64,000 nucleotides of DNA from NCBI GenBank assembly GCA_964600385.1, contig CAZRJC010000011.1, forward strand, positions 1 to 64,000, in the 5' to 3' direction. A model generated the notes under the pieces. The model worked only from the letters and a program-made list of their open reading frames with translations. It did not search any database and was not told the DNA's origin. This document shows positions 1-8,151 of this stretch, piece after piece. This DNA is from DMER64 sp964600385 (GTDB taxonomy: Bacteria; Bacteroidota; Bacteroidia; Bacteroidales; UBA932). A program made the position numbers and the translations under genes. How positions within the stretch are numbered: position 1 is the first letter of the stretch; each line of letters begins with the position of its first letter.

Positions 1-28
1 GACAGCCTTGCGATAGCAACCCGCAGGG

Positions 29-88
29 CGTTGTAGTTTTTGCCTATACCTTAGAAATTATACTACATTATAGGCAAATACTGCAACG
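29..88. repeat. Long imperfect inverted repeat
   Basis: Positions 29-48 and 69-88 are 20-nt arms that pair with two mismatches around a 20-nt spacer; weaker pairing continues outward. The inner arms are TTTGCCTATA and TATAGGCAAA. There is no T-run after it, so it does not look like a simple terminator. It could be a transfer origin, a recombinase or regulator site, or a leader structure. No convincing gene was found in 1-180. Confidence 0.6.
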
Positions 89-180
89 GGCTGGCGCAAT
101 ACTTGCCGAATGAGGAAGAGGAACACCTTATAACCTGCTGTGCGGTGGTGATTATAAATTGTTTAAAAAATTAGGTTTAA

Positions 181-501
181 TCAAAATGTAACAGTCTTAT
201 CAGCCCAAACTACAACATTCACGCAATCTATCATAGTTGAAAGCGGACATGCTTCGGTGCTATCCAATTGACGGGATTTTAGGCATGTTCCACAAGCAAG
301 TATTTCACCTCCTAAATTCACGTAATTTTTTAATTGTTCATCAACATTGTATTTTTCGTGGGTCAAGCCTTCGCATTCAACGGCTTCGCCCATTAAGAAT
401 ACTTTGGTTTCGTGACCCTGTTTTTTGGCAGTTACTGCAAAGCGAAAAGCATTCCATGCTTTTTCGTATTCCTTTGTTTCGATGATAATACCGATTTTCA
501 T
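181..501 (-). CDS. DsrE-family small sulfur-relay-like protein
   Basis: This is a 106-residue soluble protein starting MKIGIIIETKEYEKAWNAFR, the usual beginning of the DsrE/DsrF-like fold. It has two cysteines in ILACGTCLKSR (about residues 68-76) and another in EACPLS, near where DsrE-type proteins carry sulfur-trafficking cysteines. It is the last gene of a minus-strand group with a methyltransferase, a polyferredoxin membrane protein, hemerythrin, DoxX and TauE, so a role in sulfur or redox handling is likely. The gap to the next gene is only 4 nt, suggesting co-transcription. The exact substrate is unknown. Confidence 0.8.
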   Translation of the reverse strand: MKIGIIIETKEYEKAWNAFRFAVTAKKQGHETKVFLMGEAVECEGLTHEKYNVDEQLKNYVNLGGEILACGTCLKSRQLDSTEACPLSTMIDCVNVVVWADKTVTF

Positions 502-505
502 ATTC

Positions 506-1072
506 TTAAATCTTTGTGATTATAATTCCAAAATGATAAGGTTCTAAAATCAATGCTTTGTCGATTGTAAAACCTGTTTCGGTTGCCCACTGTTTACATT
601 GTTCGGGTTTGGGACGAATATTCAATTGTGGTCCTCGTGGAGTTGTAATATCGTTACGCCAATGAATAATCCCTGCTTTTGCATTTGGTTTTAAAATCCT
701 ATAAACCTCGTTTAAAATTTGGAGTGGGTTGTCGTGATGCAGTATATTAAAAAGCATTACATATTCAACTGAATTATTGGGTAGTCCAGAACCTTCGGTA
801 ATGAAATCAGTTAAATGCAGTTCGATATTTTTTATCGCATGTTGGTCAATCTTTCTTTGTAATTGACCAATCATATCAGGGTCAATATCGAAAGCATGTA
901 ATTTACCTTTAATCCTTTGTGATGCGGGAATTGAGAAAGTACCGAAACCACAACCCAAATCAACAACAGAATATAAGTCGGGTGTACAATCCATTTGTTG
1001 CAAAATCATATCAGGGTCGAAGAAATTCGACCACATTGTCTCTTCGGGCATTCCGCTATCTCTTACTTTCAT
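506..1072 (-). CDS. Class I SAM-dependent methyltransferase
   Basis: The 188-residue protein has the Rossmann methyltransferase motif I VVDLGCGFGTFSIPA (about residues 37-51), an acidic motif II in HAFDIDPDM, and a post-motif LFNILHHDNP. This is a Methyltransf_11/25-type fold with no extra domain. The substrate cannot be read from sequence. It lies 4 nt from the DsrE gene and just downstream of the interrupted polyferredoxin gene, so it is probably the penultimate gene of this operon. It may act on a small metabolite or a thiol or metalloid compound, but that is inference from context only. Confidence 0.8.
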   Translation of the reverse strand: MKVRDSGMPEETMWSNFFDPDMILQQMDCTPDLYSVVDLGCGFGTFSIPASQRIKGKLHAFDIDPDMIGQLQRKIDQHAIKNIELHLTDFITEGSGLPNNSVEYVMLFNILHHDNPLQILNEVYRILKPNAKAGIIHWRNDITTPRGPQLNIRPKPEQCKQWATETGFTIDKALILEPYHFGIIITKI

Positions 1073-1088
1073 AATCTTGCAAATTTAA

Positions 1089-1328
1089 TTAAAACCACCT
1101 CCATGCCAACAACATAAACAGGAAAATACCACCGTAAATTATAGGAATCAGATAGTACGATTTTGATGCTTTTTCTTTACCATTCTTCACATTTAAACGG
1201 CTTACAACCTTAATACTTAACCAAATGCCAATAATCATAAACCCGACTAAAAACAACGAAACGAGTGTATTTACCCAAACAGGATTCTGTTGAAGCGTAA
1301 TTTGTCCGTCTACTATTTGTTGAGCAGT
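1089..1328 (-). pseudogene. C-terminal remainder of the polyferredoxin membrane protein after an in-frame stop
   Basis: Directly after the TAA at 1329-1331 the same frame stays open for 79 codons and ends with TAA at 1089-1091. The translation begins TAQQIVDGQITLQQNPVW and holds two hydrophobic helices (near LVSLFLVGFMIIGIWLS and YLIPIIYGGIFLFMLLAW). There is no good start codon before the first helix, and the join reads naturally as one protein. A single base change such as GAA to TAA would explain it. Alternatives are a sequencing error or a separate small membrane protein. Confidence 0.6.
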
Positions 1329-2498
1329 TTAAACGCCAGTAAAATCATCGGAAAGATGCTCGAAATATGGGATTCTTGATGTTGATTTTAATATGGATTT
1401 CCCAATGTGGGCTGCTGCAATAATGGGAATAAAAGCAATTCCGTAATTGAGTAAATAATCTTTGAACTTGATTGTTAGCCCTGCAAGGCGTGTGAATAAA
1501 TAGGGCAACAACCAAACAATGAATGGTAAGAATGCGAAGATTATTGTTCCTTTCAATATGCCTGACAAAAATTTGTTTTCGATTGCCAATGGTTTTATAA
1601 TCAAATCGGGGAGAAACGAAAGATAAGCATTGGTTACGTTCCATTCCGACCATATTTCGGAAATCACAAAACCCGAAACTATCAATACGAAAACCATTTC
1701 TGCCATTCGTAGGGGTTTTAACTGAAATAAATCGTTGGCAAAACCGATGTTCTGAAATCGTGGGTTTGGTCGTTCGGTATTGGGGTGCGATTGATATTTT
1801 GAACAGGTTTTAAGGCAACCAGCGCATAAAATGCAATCGGAATTATCCGAAATATTGGCAGGATATAAATCGACCCCACAACTTTTATAATTTAGGTTGT
1901 ACTGATATTTCTTGTGAATACAGGATTTGTCTTTACAGGTATCACAAATGCTTTTGTTTTTTACCCTCCAACCAAAAAATGAAAGTCGTGAATATAAACC
2001 CAACAAATAACCCACAGGGCAAACGTAACGGCAAAAGGTGTTTTTTTCGTAAATACTTCCAATGATTACAGAAACCCCAACGATAGCCAGAAGATAAACA
2101 GCCATAAAGAACGGGTTGCGATGAATTGCAAAACCTTGTATGCCAATAAACAGAATGATGATATAAAAAACGGTTATCGCCCATCCCGAAAGTAACCATG
2201 CTGGCCGTTTCCGTTTTAAACCAATTTTGGCAAAGATAGTAGTTATCAATTCAACGGGGCAAACCATGCACCAAATACGACCAAAGAAAATAGCAAGAAC
2301 AATTATTGCAGGCCACCAATACGACCAAACAATCAAATTACCTAAATTAGTATTCCGCAACTCTCTTAGAAAAGTGGCATCGGTTGAATAAGCTGCGAGA
2401 CCTGTAATTATTAATACTACATAAGCCACTAATGATAAATATTTCAAAGATACAGGCATGTATGCCTTGTCGAACGCCCTGTTCAATTGTTTTAGCAT
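1329..2498 (-). CDS. Polyferredoxin-type 4Fe-4S membrane protein (NapH/NosR/FixG-like), truncated by a stop
   Basis: A membrane protein with several helices and cytoplasmic cysteine clusters GRIWCMVCPVE, CRYVCPVG, CDTCKDKSC and CILCAGCLKTC, typical of NapH/NosR/FixG-like electron-transfer proteins that hold 4Fe-4S clusters. I place the start at ATG 2496-2498 (MLKQLNRAFD), because the longer open frame starting at 2579 overlaps the end of the hemerythrin gene. The frame stops at 1329, but homologous-looking membrane sequence continues in frame to 1089. Electron transfer to or from a partner next door, such as hemerythrin or DsrE, is a guess from context. Confidence 0.75.
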   Translation of the reverse strand: MLKQLNRAFDKAYMPVSLKYLSLVAYVVLIITGLAAYSTDATFLRELRNTNLGNLIVWSYWWPAIIVLAIFFGRIWCMVCPVELITTIFAKIGLKRKRPAWLLSGWAITVFYIIILFIGIQGFAIHRNPFFMAVYLLAIVGVSVIIGSIYEKNTFCRYVCPVGYLLGLYSRLSFFGWRVKNKSICDTCKDKSCIHKKYQYNLNYKSCGVDLYPANISDNSDCILCAGCLKTCSKYQSHPNTERPNPRFQNIGFANDLFQLKPLRMAEMVFVLIVSGFVISEIWSEWNVTNAYLSFLPDLIIKPLAIENKFLSGILKGTIIFAFLPFIVWLLPYLFTRLAGLTIKFKDYLLNYGIAFIPIIAAAHIGKSILKSTSRIPYFEHLSDDFTGV

Positions 2499-2526
2499 AG
2501 TAGTTTTATAGAAATGAGATGGATGA

Positions 2527-3258
2527 TTATAGTTTAGGAGTGAATTGGGACAAATCGTAAATATTAAGTTGCTTTTCAATATTGGCTACTTTTTCAACTA
2601 TCGTATCGAAGCCGTCTTCACCAAAAAGTTCATGTTCCTTCTCTTCAAATTCTTCGCCCAGGGCAAAATATTCATTTTTAGAAACTATTTTCCGTATTGC
2701 AGGGAACAATACGGTATCTTCCCTTGATTCATGCGGACGGTACATCCCGTTGAAATCGTTAAGCAATTTTATCAGTTTTTGACTTTCGTTTGCATCGGCA
2801 AGCGATTTCATTTTACCGTACTGTATTATCTGGTCAGTTAAAATACGCCCTGCCTTGTGTTGCGAACGCAATACCTGTACCAGTTCGGTTAGCTGGTTGG
2901 CTTTTTCGAACCGTGGAAACAGATAATCTTCTTCCAGTTTCTCGTGGTAATCTTCAATAAAAGTGCGGATAATCTGAGCAGAATTGTTTAAGACTGCTAA
3001 ATCAAATTGTTCATTATTGACAAGATGAAGCTTGCATGTATCGTAAATAAGTAAAATCCGGTTCAATACACCATGCTCACGCATCAGGTCTTCCGAAGGT
3101 GATACTTCTTGTTCGCCTTCTTCCTTGCAAGCAGTTACTAAGCCCATACCTATAATGCCTGTCAATGTGCCTAAAATAATGCCTTTTTTAAGAAAATCCC
3201 GTCTGTTGTTTTCGAAACCTTTGACGAGAGATTGTTTGTTTTCATTTAAAGTTTCCAT
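2527..3258 (-). CDS. Tat-exported hemerythrin-domain lipoprotein-like protein
   Basis: The 243-residue protein starts with a twin-arginine signal (NNRRDFLKKG, residues 18-27), a hydrophobic stretch and Cys44 in GLVTACKEE that could be a lipidation site. The rest is a hemerythrin-like four-helix bundle with candidate diiron ligands in REHGVLNR, DYHEKLEEDYLFPRFE, QHKAGR and PHESREDTVLFPAI. Such proteins bind oxygen, nitric oxide or act in iron and redox stress. It is followed closely by the polyferredoxin gene (28 nt) and preceded by DoxX (3 nt gap), forming one operon. Confidence 0.85.
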   Translation of the reverse strand: METLNENKQSLVKGFENNRRDFLKKGIILGTLTGIIGMGLVTACKEEGEQEVSPSEDLMREHGVLNRILLIYDTCKLHLVNNEQFDLAVLNNSAQIIRTFIEDYHEKLEEDYLFPRFEKANQLTELVQVLRSQHKAGRILTDQIIQYGKMKSLADANESQKLIKLLNDFNGMYRPHESREDTVLFPAIRKIVSKNEYFALGEEFEEKEHELFGEDGFDTIVEKVANIEKQLNIYDLSQFTPKL

Positions 3259-3261
3259 AAT

Positions 3262-3714
3262 CTATGCTTTAGATGGGTTATAAATTTTTAAATCAACAGA
3301 CCATTTTCCTGCTCCGTAAATCAATAAATAAATCAAAAGCAGTGTCATGGCAAAATCCGTGCGGTATTCGTGTGCCATTGCCCAAAAACCCTTATCCAAA
3401 AGGATAGGGATTTTAGTAGTTATCAGGGCTGTGGACATTATAATAAATAGCGGAATTGATGCTAATCTTGTCAGGAATCCAATTAAAACCAGAACCCCGC
3501 AAATAATTTCAAAGGAAGCAACAAAAGAAGCCAAGAATTCAGGATTGGTAAACCCAATCTTTTCAAACCTGCCTGAGCCTACCAATTCAGGAAACAAATA
3601 TTTTTGAATCCCTTCAGACAGGAAAACCAACCCTACAATTATACGAGGGAGAATTGACCGGTTATCTTTTACCGTGCTTAAAATGATATTGGTTAAGTTT
3701 CTAAATGTATTCAT
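3262..3714 (-). CDS. DoxX-family membrane protein
   Basis: The protein has 150 residues with four hydrophobic helices and the DoxX-family opening helix pattern (ILPRIIVGLVFLSEGIQKYL) followed by the SGRFEKIGF loop. DoxX relatives are small membrane proteins linked to thiosulfate, quinone or oxidative-stress systems, and their reaction is mostly undefined. It sits between a TauE-type exporter (11 nt upstream) and the hemerythrin gene (3 nt downstream), so it is co-transcribed with them. Its presence with TauE and DsrE suggests a sulfur-compound or redox function. Confidence 0.8.
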   Translation of the reverse strand: MNTFRNLTNIILSTVKDNRSILPRIIVGLVFLSEGIQKYLFPELVGSGRFEKIGFTNPEFLASFVASFEIICGVLVLIGFLTRLASIPLFIIMSTALITTKIPILLDKGFWAMAHEYRTDFAMTLLLIYLLIYGAGKWSVDLKIYNPSKA

Positions 3715-3725
3715 ATTCTGATTTT

Positions 3726-4499
3726 TTAAATGATTCCCAAACCCAAAGCAAACGAAATAAGCAAAAGCATAATTGCTACTAACACCTGAATAAACCGCAA
3801 TGTTATTTTTTTAAGTAATCTGCTACCAATGAATGCGCCTGTAATTGCCGCTAGTGTTGCCGAAATGAGCAAAGTAAGGTTCTCGTGCAGATTCGATGCT
3901 GTAAACCTTGAAGCATAAACCGAAAGTCGTGTAAAATCAACTAAACAGGCAACTACAACACCTGTGGCAATATAGGCTTCTTTTGATAATCCGCTTTTAA
4001 TAAGAAATGCACTCCGGATAGCTCCTTGTATACCTGTTAAGCCACCAAAGAAGCCGCTTAAAATACCACCAACTACAAGTTTGTTTCTGCTGAATTGAAT
4101 TTTTTGAACCGAAGGGGCAATCTCTATAATTGAGAAAATAATTAAGAGGATTGCAATAATGAGTTTTACAGGTGTTATTTCAAATTCTTTACCCCAAATC
4201 TGATATTGAAAGATTGAGGGTAAAACCGTTATTTTGAGAAGTAACCAAGCGCCTATAAATGATGCTAAAATTGCCGGGATGCCAAACCTTAACAAAACAG
4301 CTTTATCGGTATTTTTACCAACCAAAGCAATCTTAAAAAGGTTGTTTGAAAAATGTACTACGCCAGTTAGTGCAATTGCAATATCAATAGGAAAAAATAT
4401 TGCAAATACAGGAGCTAAAATAGTTCCCAGCCCAAAACCTGAAAAGAAAGTAAGAACGGCAGTGAAAAATGCTGCCAAACAAATAATTACGATTTCCAT
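3726..4499 (-). CDS. TauE/SafE-family sulfite or sulfonate exporter-like permease
   Basis: The 257-residue protein is almost entirely hydrophobic, with about eight helices in two similar halves. It opens with the family pattern FFSGFGLGTILAPVFA and repeats it as GILSGFFGGLTGIQGAIRS near the middle. TauE/SafE proteins export small organic or sulfur anions. It is the first gene after the AraC regulator (80 nt gap) and is followed by DoxX, hemerythrin and the polyferredoxin gene, so it probably belongs to a regulon controlled by that AraC protein. Confidence 0.85.
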   Translation of the reverse strand: MEIVIICLAAFFTAVLTFFSGFGLGTILAPVFAIFFPIDIAIALTGVVHFSNNLFKIALVGKNTDKAVLLRFGIPAILASFIGAWLLLKITVLPSIFQYQIWGKEFEITPVKLIIAILLIIFSIIEIAPSVQKIQFSRNKLVVGGILSGFFGGLTGIQGAIRSAFLIKSGLSKEAYIATGVVVACLVDFTRLSVYASRFTASNLHENLTLLISATLAAITGAFIGSRLLKKITLRFIQVLVAIMLLLISFALGLGII

Positions 4500-4579
4500 T
4501 ATGCTGCTTTTTTAATACTGATACAAAATTAAGTAGCATTAAGACGAGAACCGTGGTATTAAAAGATAATAAAATGGTA

Positions 4580-5410
4580 TTATTGAAAATACTTACTCCT
4601 GAATTGTGCAGGGGTTATTTTTTCATGTTTTTTAAAGAATTTCACAAAATACGATGGGTCGTTGAACGAGAGGGTATATGCAATTTCATTCATCGTATTT
4701 TCGGTATGCAGAATGTATCTTTTTGCTTCCAATAATAGCTGGAATGTAATAAGCTCACTCGCACTTTTACCGGAATGTTTGCGACAAACGGAATTCAGGT
4801 TTTGAGGTGTTGTATTTAAAAGACTGGCAAAGTCATTGACTTTATGCAACCGGGGGCATTCCTTCACCAAAAGGTCTTGGAATTTCTCAAAGGTGGTAAC
4901 AGGTACATTACTTTCCTGCGATTGTATTTCAGCTAGTTGTAAAATTTTAGCAAAGAGTGCCCGCAAGTATCCATGAACTATATGAGTAGAATAAACTGAA
5001 CTTTCGGAATATTCCTGCAATAACTCGTTGAGTATCGCTGCAGGATTGTAGTTTCCCAGAACCGGAACTCTGAATTTTTCTGTTAGTTGGCGGTACAAAT
5101 TGATAATATCGGTTTCTTTTAGGTTATCGAAAAAATCAGCCTTAAAAAGAATTACAAAACCTTTAGGAATGGATGTAAATTGCCAATAATGCAATTGACC
5201 GGGTTTTAGGAAATAAAATTCTGGTATCGAAATCATGTATTTCTCAGTCTCAATCCAATGAAAGCCTTCACCTTCGTTTAAAAATATCAGTTCGTAATAG
5301 TCATCGTGCTTATGGGGTGATGTTTTCTTTATTTTCTCTTTAAATCGTGAGATTTTAAAGGTTAAACCTTCATTCAATTTATTTTTAGTATGTATTATGT
5401 GTTTATCCAT
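4580..5410 (-). CDS. AraC-family transcriptional regulator
   Basis: The 276-residue protein has an N-terminal cupin-like sensor region (residues about 20-110, with HKHDDYYELIFLNEGEGFHWI) and a C-terminal double helix-turn-helix (about 175-275, ending LSFNDPSYFVKFFKKHEKITPAQFR). This is the standard AraC layout. The ligand is unknown. It lies at the head of the TauE-DoxX-hemerythrin group in the same direction and is probably its activator. The region just upstream (5411-5486) contains the displaced PIWI-end repeat and an inverted repeat CCACAA/TTGTGG at 5430-5455, a possible operator. Confidence 0.85.
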   Translation of the reverse strand: MDKHIIHTKNKLNEGLTFKISRFKEKIKKTSPHKHDDYYELIFLNEGEGFHWIETEKYMISIPEFYFLKPGQLHYWQFTSIPKGFVILFKADFFDNLKETDIINLYRQLTEKFRVPVLGNYNPAAILNELLQEYSESSVYSTHIVHGYLRALFAKILQLAEIQSQESNVPVTTFEKFQDLLVKECPRLHKVNDFASLLNTTPQNLNSVCRKHSGKSASELITFQLLLEAKRYILHTENTMNEIAYTLSFNDPSYFVKFFKKHEKITPAQFRSKYFQ

Positions 5411-5421
5411 AATTTTTTTTC

Positions 5422-5446
5422 TACAAAAACCACAAATTGTCTTTCC
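5422..5446. repeat. Direct repeat copy of the PIWI gene 3' end (left copy)
   Basis: These 25 bp match 19251-19275 at 24 positions. Read on the minus strand the copy gives KDNLWFL then TAG, the same peptide as the end of the PIWI protein, with GAC in place of GAT for Asp and TAG in place of TAA. No similarity continues on either side. This fits an attachment-type duplication at the 3' end of a gene. Confidence 0.75.
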
Positions 5447-5486
5447 TTATTGTGGAGAATCATACAAGCGATTAACTTTAAATTTT

Positions 5487-6539
5487 TTATGTAAGGATTA
5501 CGAAATATTTCCTCTTAAAGAAGAATGCCACGTTAACTAAGGCTATCATTACAGGAACTTCAACTAATGGACCAATCACTGCGGCAAATGCCTCTCCTGA
5601 ATTGATTCCAAATATCGCTATTGCTACAGCAATTGCTAACTCAAAGTTGTTGCTGGCTGCCGTAAATGACAGGGTTGTTGCCTGTTCGTATGTAGCACCT
5701 GCCTTTTTGCCCATAAAAAATGAGATTACAAACATCACCAGAAAGTAAATAACCAGAGGGATTGCAATTCTTACTACATCTAAGGGTATTTTAATGATGT
5801 ATTCACCTTTAAGAGAAAACATTACCACTATTGTAAAAAGCAATGCAATGAGCGTTAAGGGGCTTATTTTAGGTACAAATTTAGTTTCATACCATTGTTT
5901 GGTTTTAATACGGATAAGTGCAAAACGTGTAAGGAAGCCAGCAATAAAAGGTATTCCAAGATATATAAATACACTTTTTGCAATTGCGCCAATAGTTATT
6001 TGTGATACACTGTCATTAACAGGCAATCCAAACCAACCGGGTAATATGGCAATAAATACATAAGCGTACACTGAAAATAAAAGTACCTGGAATATGGAAT
6101 TAAAAGCAACCAAACCCGCAGCATATTGAGTATCGCCTTTGGCAAGGTCGTTCCAAACAATTACCATAGCTATACAACGTGCAAGACCTATAAGGATTAC
6201 GCCATACATATAGTCGATGTTGAATTGAAGGAATATAATTGCCAATAGGAACATCAAAATAGGGCCAATAATCCAATTCTGAACTAATGATAAACCAAGA
6301 ATCTTTGTGTTTTTAAAAACATCGCCCAATTCTTCGTATTTAACTTTAGCCAATGGCGGAAACATCATTACAATTAAGCCAATGGCAATAGGTATATTGG
6401 TTGTACCCGATGACATACTATTCCAGAATTTGGCAACGTTGGGGTTTATCCAACCTGCAAAAACCCCTATAAACATTGCAAGGAATATCCATAGGGTTAA
6501 ATAGCGGTCGAGAAATTTTAAGCGTTTCTTTGATGGCAT
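5487..6539 (-). CDS. acr3: Acr3-family arsenite efflux transporter
   Basis: The 350-residue protein has about ten membrane helices and the Acr3 signature ILIGLARCIAMVIVWNDLA, containing the conserved cysteine needed for arsenite transport, plus SFTAASNNFELAIAVAIA in the second half. It exports As(III) from the cytoplasm using the proton motive force. It is the last gene of the arsenic block, downstream of arsM and arsC, and its upstream gap carries a 20-bp motif also found upstream of arsM. Length fits the family. Confidence 0.95.
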   Translation of the reverse strand: MPSKKRLKFLDRYLTLWIFLAMFIGVFAGWINPNVAKFWNSMSSGTTNIPIAIGLIVMMFPPLAKVKYEELGDVFKNTKILGLSLVQNWIIGPILMFLLAIIFLQFNIDYMYGVILIGLARCIAMVIVWNDLAKGDTQYAAGLVAFNSIFQVLLFSVYAYVFIAILPGWFGLPVNDSVSQITIGAIAKSVFIYLGIPFIAGFLTRFALIRIKTKQWYETKFVPKISPLTLIALLFTIVVMFSLKGEYIIKIPLDVVRIAIPLVIYFLVMFVISFFMGKKAGATYEQATTLSFTAASNNFELAIAVAIAIFGINSGEAFAAVIGPLVEVPVMIALVNVAFFFKRKYFVILT

Positions 6540-6562
6540 ATTATTTTAATTTGAAAACGAGA

Positions 6563-6582
6563 CAATTTGAAAATTTGAGAAT
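6563..6582. repeat. 20-bp motif shared by the upstream regions of acr3 and arsM (copy 1)
   Basis: The sequence CAATTTGAAAATTTGAGAAT lies in the 48-nt gap before acr3 and matches 18 of 20 positions with 7409-7428. A shorter related AATTTGAAAACGAGA lies beside it at 6549. It could be an operator, a translational leader element or a relic of gene shuffling. Confidence 0.5.
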
Positions 6583-6587
6583 GAATA

Positions 6588-7394
6588 TTACGATTTGTAG
6601 CCTGAAACTGTAATACTGAAAATACCTGTTTCACCGTTTTTGAAGTTTACAATTTCTTCTTTTGAAAGGTATTTTTCGAGTACTTCGTTTGGAATAGCAA
6701 TTTCTTTTTGTTTATGGACTGTTACGTTTTTAAAACCTTGTTTGTTAATGATTTCAAGGTATTCGGTTATATCAATAGCACCAGAAACACAACCCGCATA
6801 CATTTCAGCATCTTTACGCAGTTTTTCAGGTAAGCTGCCTTTTATAACCACATCGGAAACGCAGAAATGACCATTAGGTTTTAAAACCCTTAGTATTTGA
6901 GCAAAGGCTTTGTTTTTGTCAGGAACCAGGTTTAATACGCAGTTTGAAACCACAACATCAAAGCTTTTATCAGGCAAAGGTATTTCCTCTATGTCGCCTC
7001 TTACAAATTCCACATTGGTAAAGCCCTGTTTCTTAGTGTTTTCGTTAGCTTTAGCAAGCATAGCATCTGTAAAGTCAAGACCAGTAACCTTGCCTGAATC
7101 GCCAACAATAGCACGGGCAACAAAACAATCGTTCCCTGCACCACTGCCAAGGTCAAGCACATGGTCATCTTTTTTTATACCTGCAAATTGTGTTGGGATT
7201 CCACAGCCTAAACCTAAATCGGCATCGGGGTTGTAGCCTTCAAGTTTGTCGTAACTTTCGCTGAATATAGTATAATCGACGGTTGAACAACAGCCAGTAG
7301 CTCCACAACATGACGATTCGTTTTGTTGTTTTGATTGGGTTGCTATTTCGCTGTATTTTTCTTTTACTACAAGTTTTAAATTATTTGCGTTCAT
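6588..7394 (-). CDS. arsM: Arsenite S-adenosylmethionine methyltransferase
   Basis: The 268-residue protein has an N-terminal cysteine cluster (SSCCGATGCC, residues 27-36), the LGLGCGIPTQFA motif, motif I VLDLGSGAGNDCFVA, and the conserved arsenic-binding cysteines in VSNCVLNLVPDK and YAGCVSGAI. ArsM methylates As(III) to mono-, di- and trimethyl forms using SAM. It is placed between arsC and acr3, as expected for a detoxification operon. The start at 7394 gives the usual family N terminus. Confidence 0.95.
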   Translation of the reverse strand: MNANNLKLVVKEKYSEIATQSKQQNESSCCGATGCCSTVDYTIFSESYDKLEGYNPDADLGLGCGIPTQFAGIKKDDHVLDLGSGAGNDCFVARAIVGDSGKVTGLDFTDAMLAKANENTKKQGFTNVEFVRGDIEEIPLPDKSFDVVVSNCVLNLVPDKNKAFAQILRVLKPNGHFCVSDVVIKGSLPEKLRKDAEMYAGCVSGAIDITEYLEIINKQGFKNVTVHKQKEIAIPNEVLEKYLSKEEIVNFKNGETGIFSITVSGYKS

Positions 7395-7408
7395 AATAAA
7401 TAATTTTT

Positions 7409-7428
7409 CAATTTGAAAATGTGATAAT
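7409..7428. repeat. 20-bp motif shared by the upstream regions of acr3 and arsM (copy 2)
   Basis: CAATTTGAAAATGTGATAAT lies 15 nt upstream of the arsM start and matches 18 of 20 positions with 6563-6582. Both copies are inside short gaps of the same operon. Confidence 0.5.
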
Positions 7429-7467
7429 ATGCTAATTTGAACAAGGTTTTGTTCTCCTGTTTACGAA

Positions 7468-7893
7468 TTATAGCTGTGGTTTTATTTGTTTCGTGTAAAG
7501 CTTATAGAAACCTTCTTTAATCTCGTCCCTAACTCTGTGAAATTCGCTCCAAATAAATTCATCTGTACCTGTAACGTGTGAAGGGTCTTCAAAACCCATG
7601 TGTAAACGGTGTTTCACTTTGCCTATAAATGCAGGACAAGCCTCATTTGCACCACCGCAAACGGTTATTACATAGTCCCATTCTTCTCCTAAATACATAT
7701 CTACTGAATCGGAAGTGTGGTGACTAATATCTATTCCTGCTTCTTTCATTACAGCAACAGCTTTCTCATTGAGCTTCCCCGATGCCTCAGTCCCAGCCGA
7801 ACAAACTGTAATGTTTTTATCAAACGACTGTAAAAAAACATGAGCCATTTGACTGCGGCAACTATTGCCTGTACATAGAATTAATACTTTCAT
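7468..7893 (-). CDS. arsC: Arsenate reductase, thioredoxin-coupled (low-molecular-weight phosphatase fold)
   Basis: The 141-residue protein begins MKVLILCTGNSCRSQMAHVF, the phosphatase-like P-loop with the nucleophilic cysteine, and has the second and third redox cysteines in VCGGANEACPAF, seven residues apart as in thioredoxin-dependent ArsC. It reduces arsenate to arsenite, which Acr3 can export or ArsM can methylate. The small thioredoxin-like proteins in the same block are possible electron donors. Confidence 0.95.
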   Translation of the reverse strand: MKVLILCTGNSCRSQMAHVFLQSFDKNITVCSAGTEASGKLNEKAVAVMKEAGIDISHHTSDSVDMYLGEEWDYVITVCGGANEACPAFIGKVKHRLHMGFEDPSHVTGTDEFIWSEFHRVRDEIKEGFYKLYTKQIKPQL

Positions 7894-7908
7894 TTTACTG
7901 TTTTATTG

Positions 7909-8148
7909 TTATTTACAATTGGGTTCACAATTGATGTCAATGGATAGCATGTCATCGCCGAAAAAATCGTCGAACATGGCCTTATACTTTAAAATAGTCG
8001 AGTTACAGAGACAATAATTGACTTTAAGGCACTCTACCTCGCCATGAATGTCGGTTACCAGTCCTAAATCGCACGAACCGGAACAGGCAAGAACAATATA
8101 TTCACCACTACCACACAGGCAGGCTTGTTTCTGATTATTTTCTTCCAT
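7909..8148 (-). CDS. Small cysteine-rich protein of unknown function
   Basis: This 79-residue protein has nine cysteines, in ACLCGSGE, LACSGSCDLG, VECLKVNYCLC and NCEPNCK. The pattern suggests metal or metalloid binding; the LACSGSCDLG part weakly resembles the start of putative zinc-binding DGC-type domains. It is 15 nt upstream of arsC and 3 nt downstream of the ProC-like gene, so it is co-expressed with the arsenic genes. It could be an arsenite or antimonite carrier, by analogy with ArsD, but no ArsD similarity is evident. Confidence 0.7.
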   Translation of the reverse strand: MEENNQKQACLCGSGEYIVLACSGSCDLGLVTDIHGEVECLKVNYCLCNSTILKYKAMFDDFFGDDMLSIDINCEPNCK

Positions 8149-8151
8149 GTG

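Noticed and set aside
55..177. Short open frame of about 40 codons on the plus strand reading through YCNGLAQYLPNEEEEHL
   Set aside because: It has no good start codon, overlaps one arm of the inverted repeat, and resembles no family known to me. It may be coding but I cannot support it.
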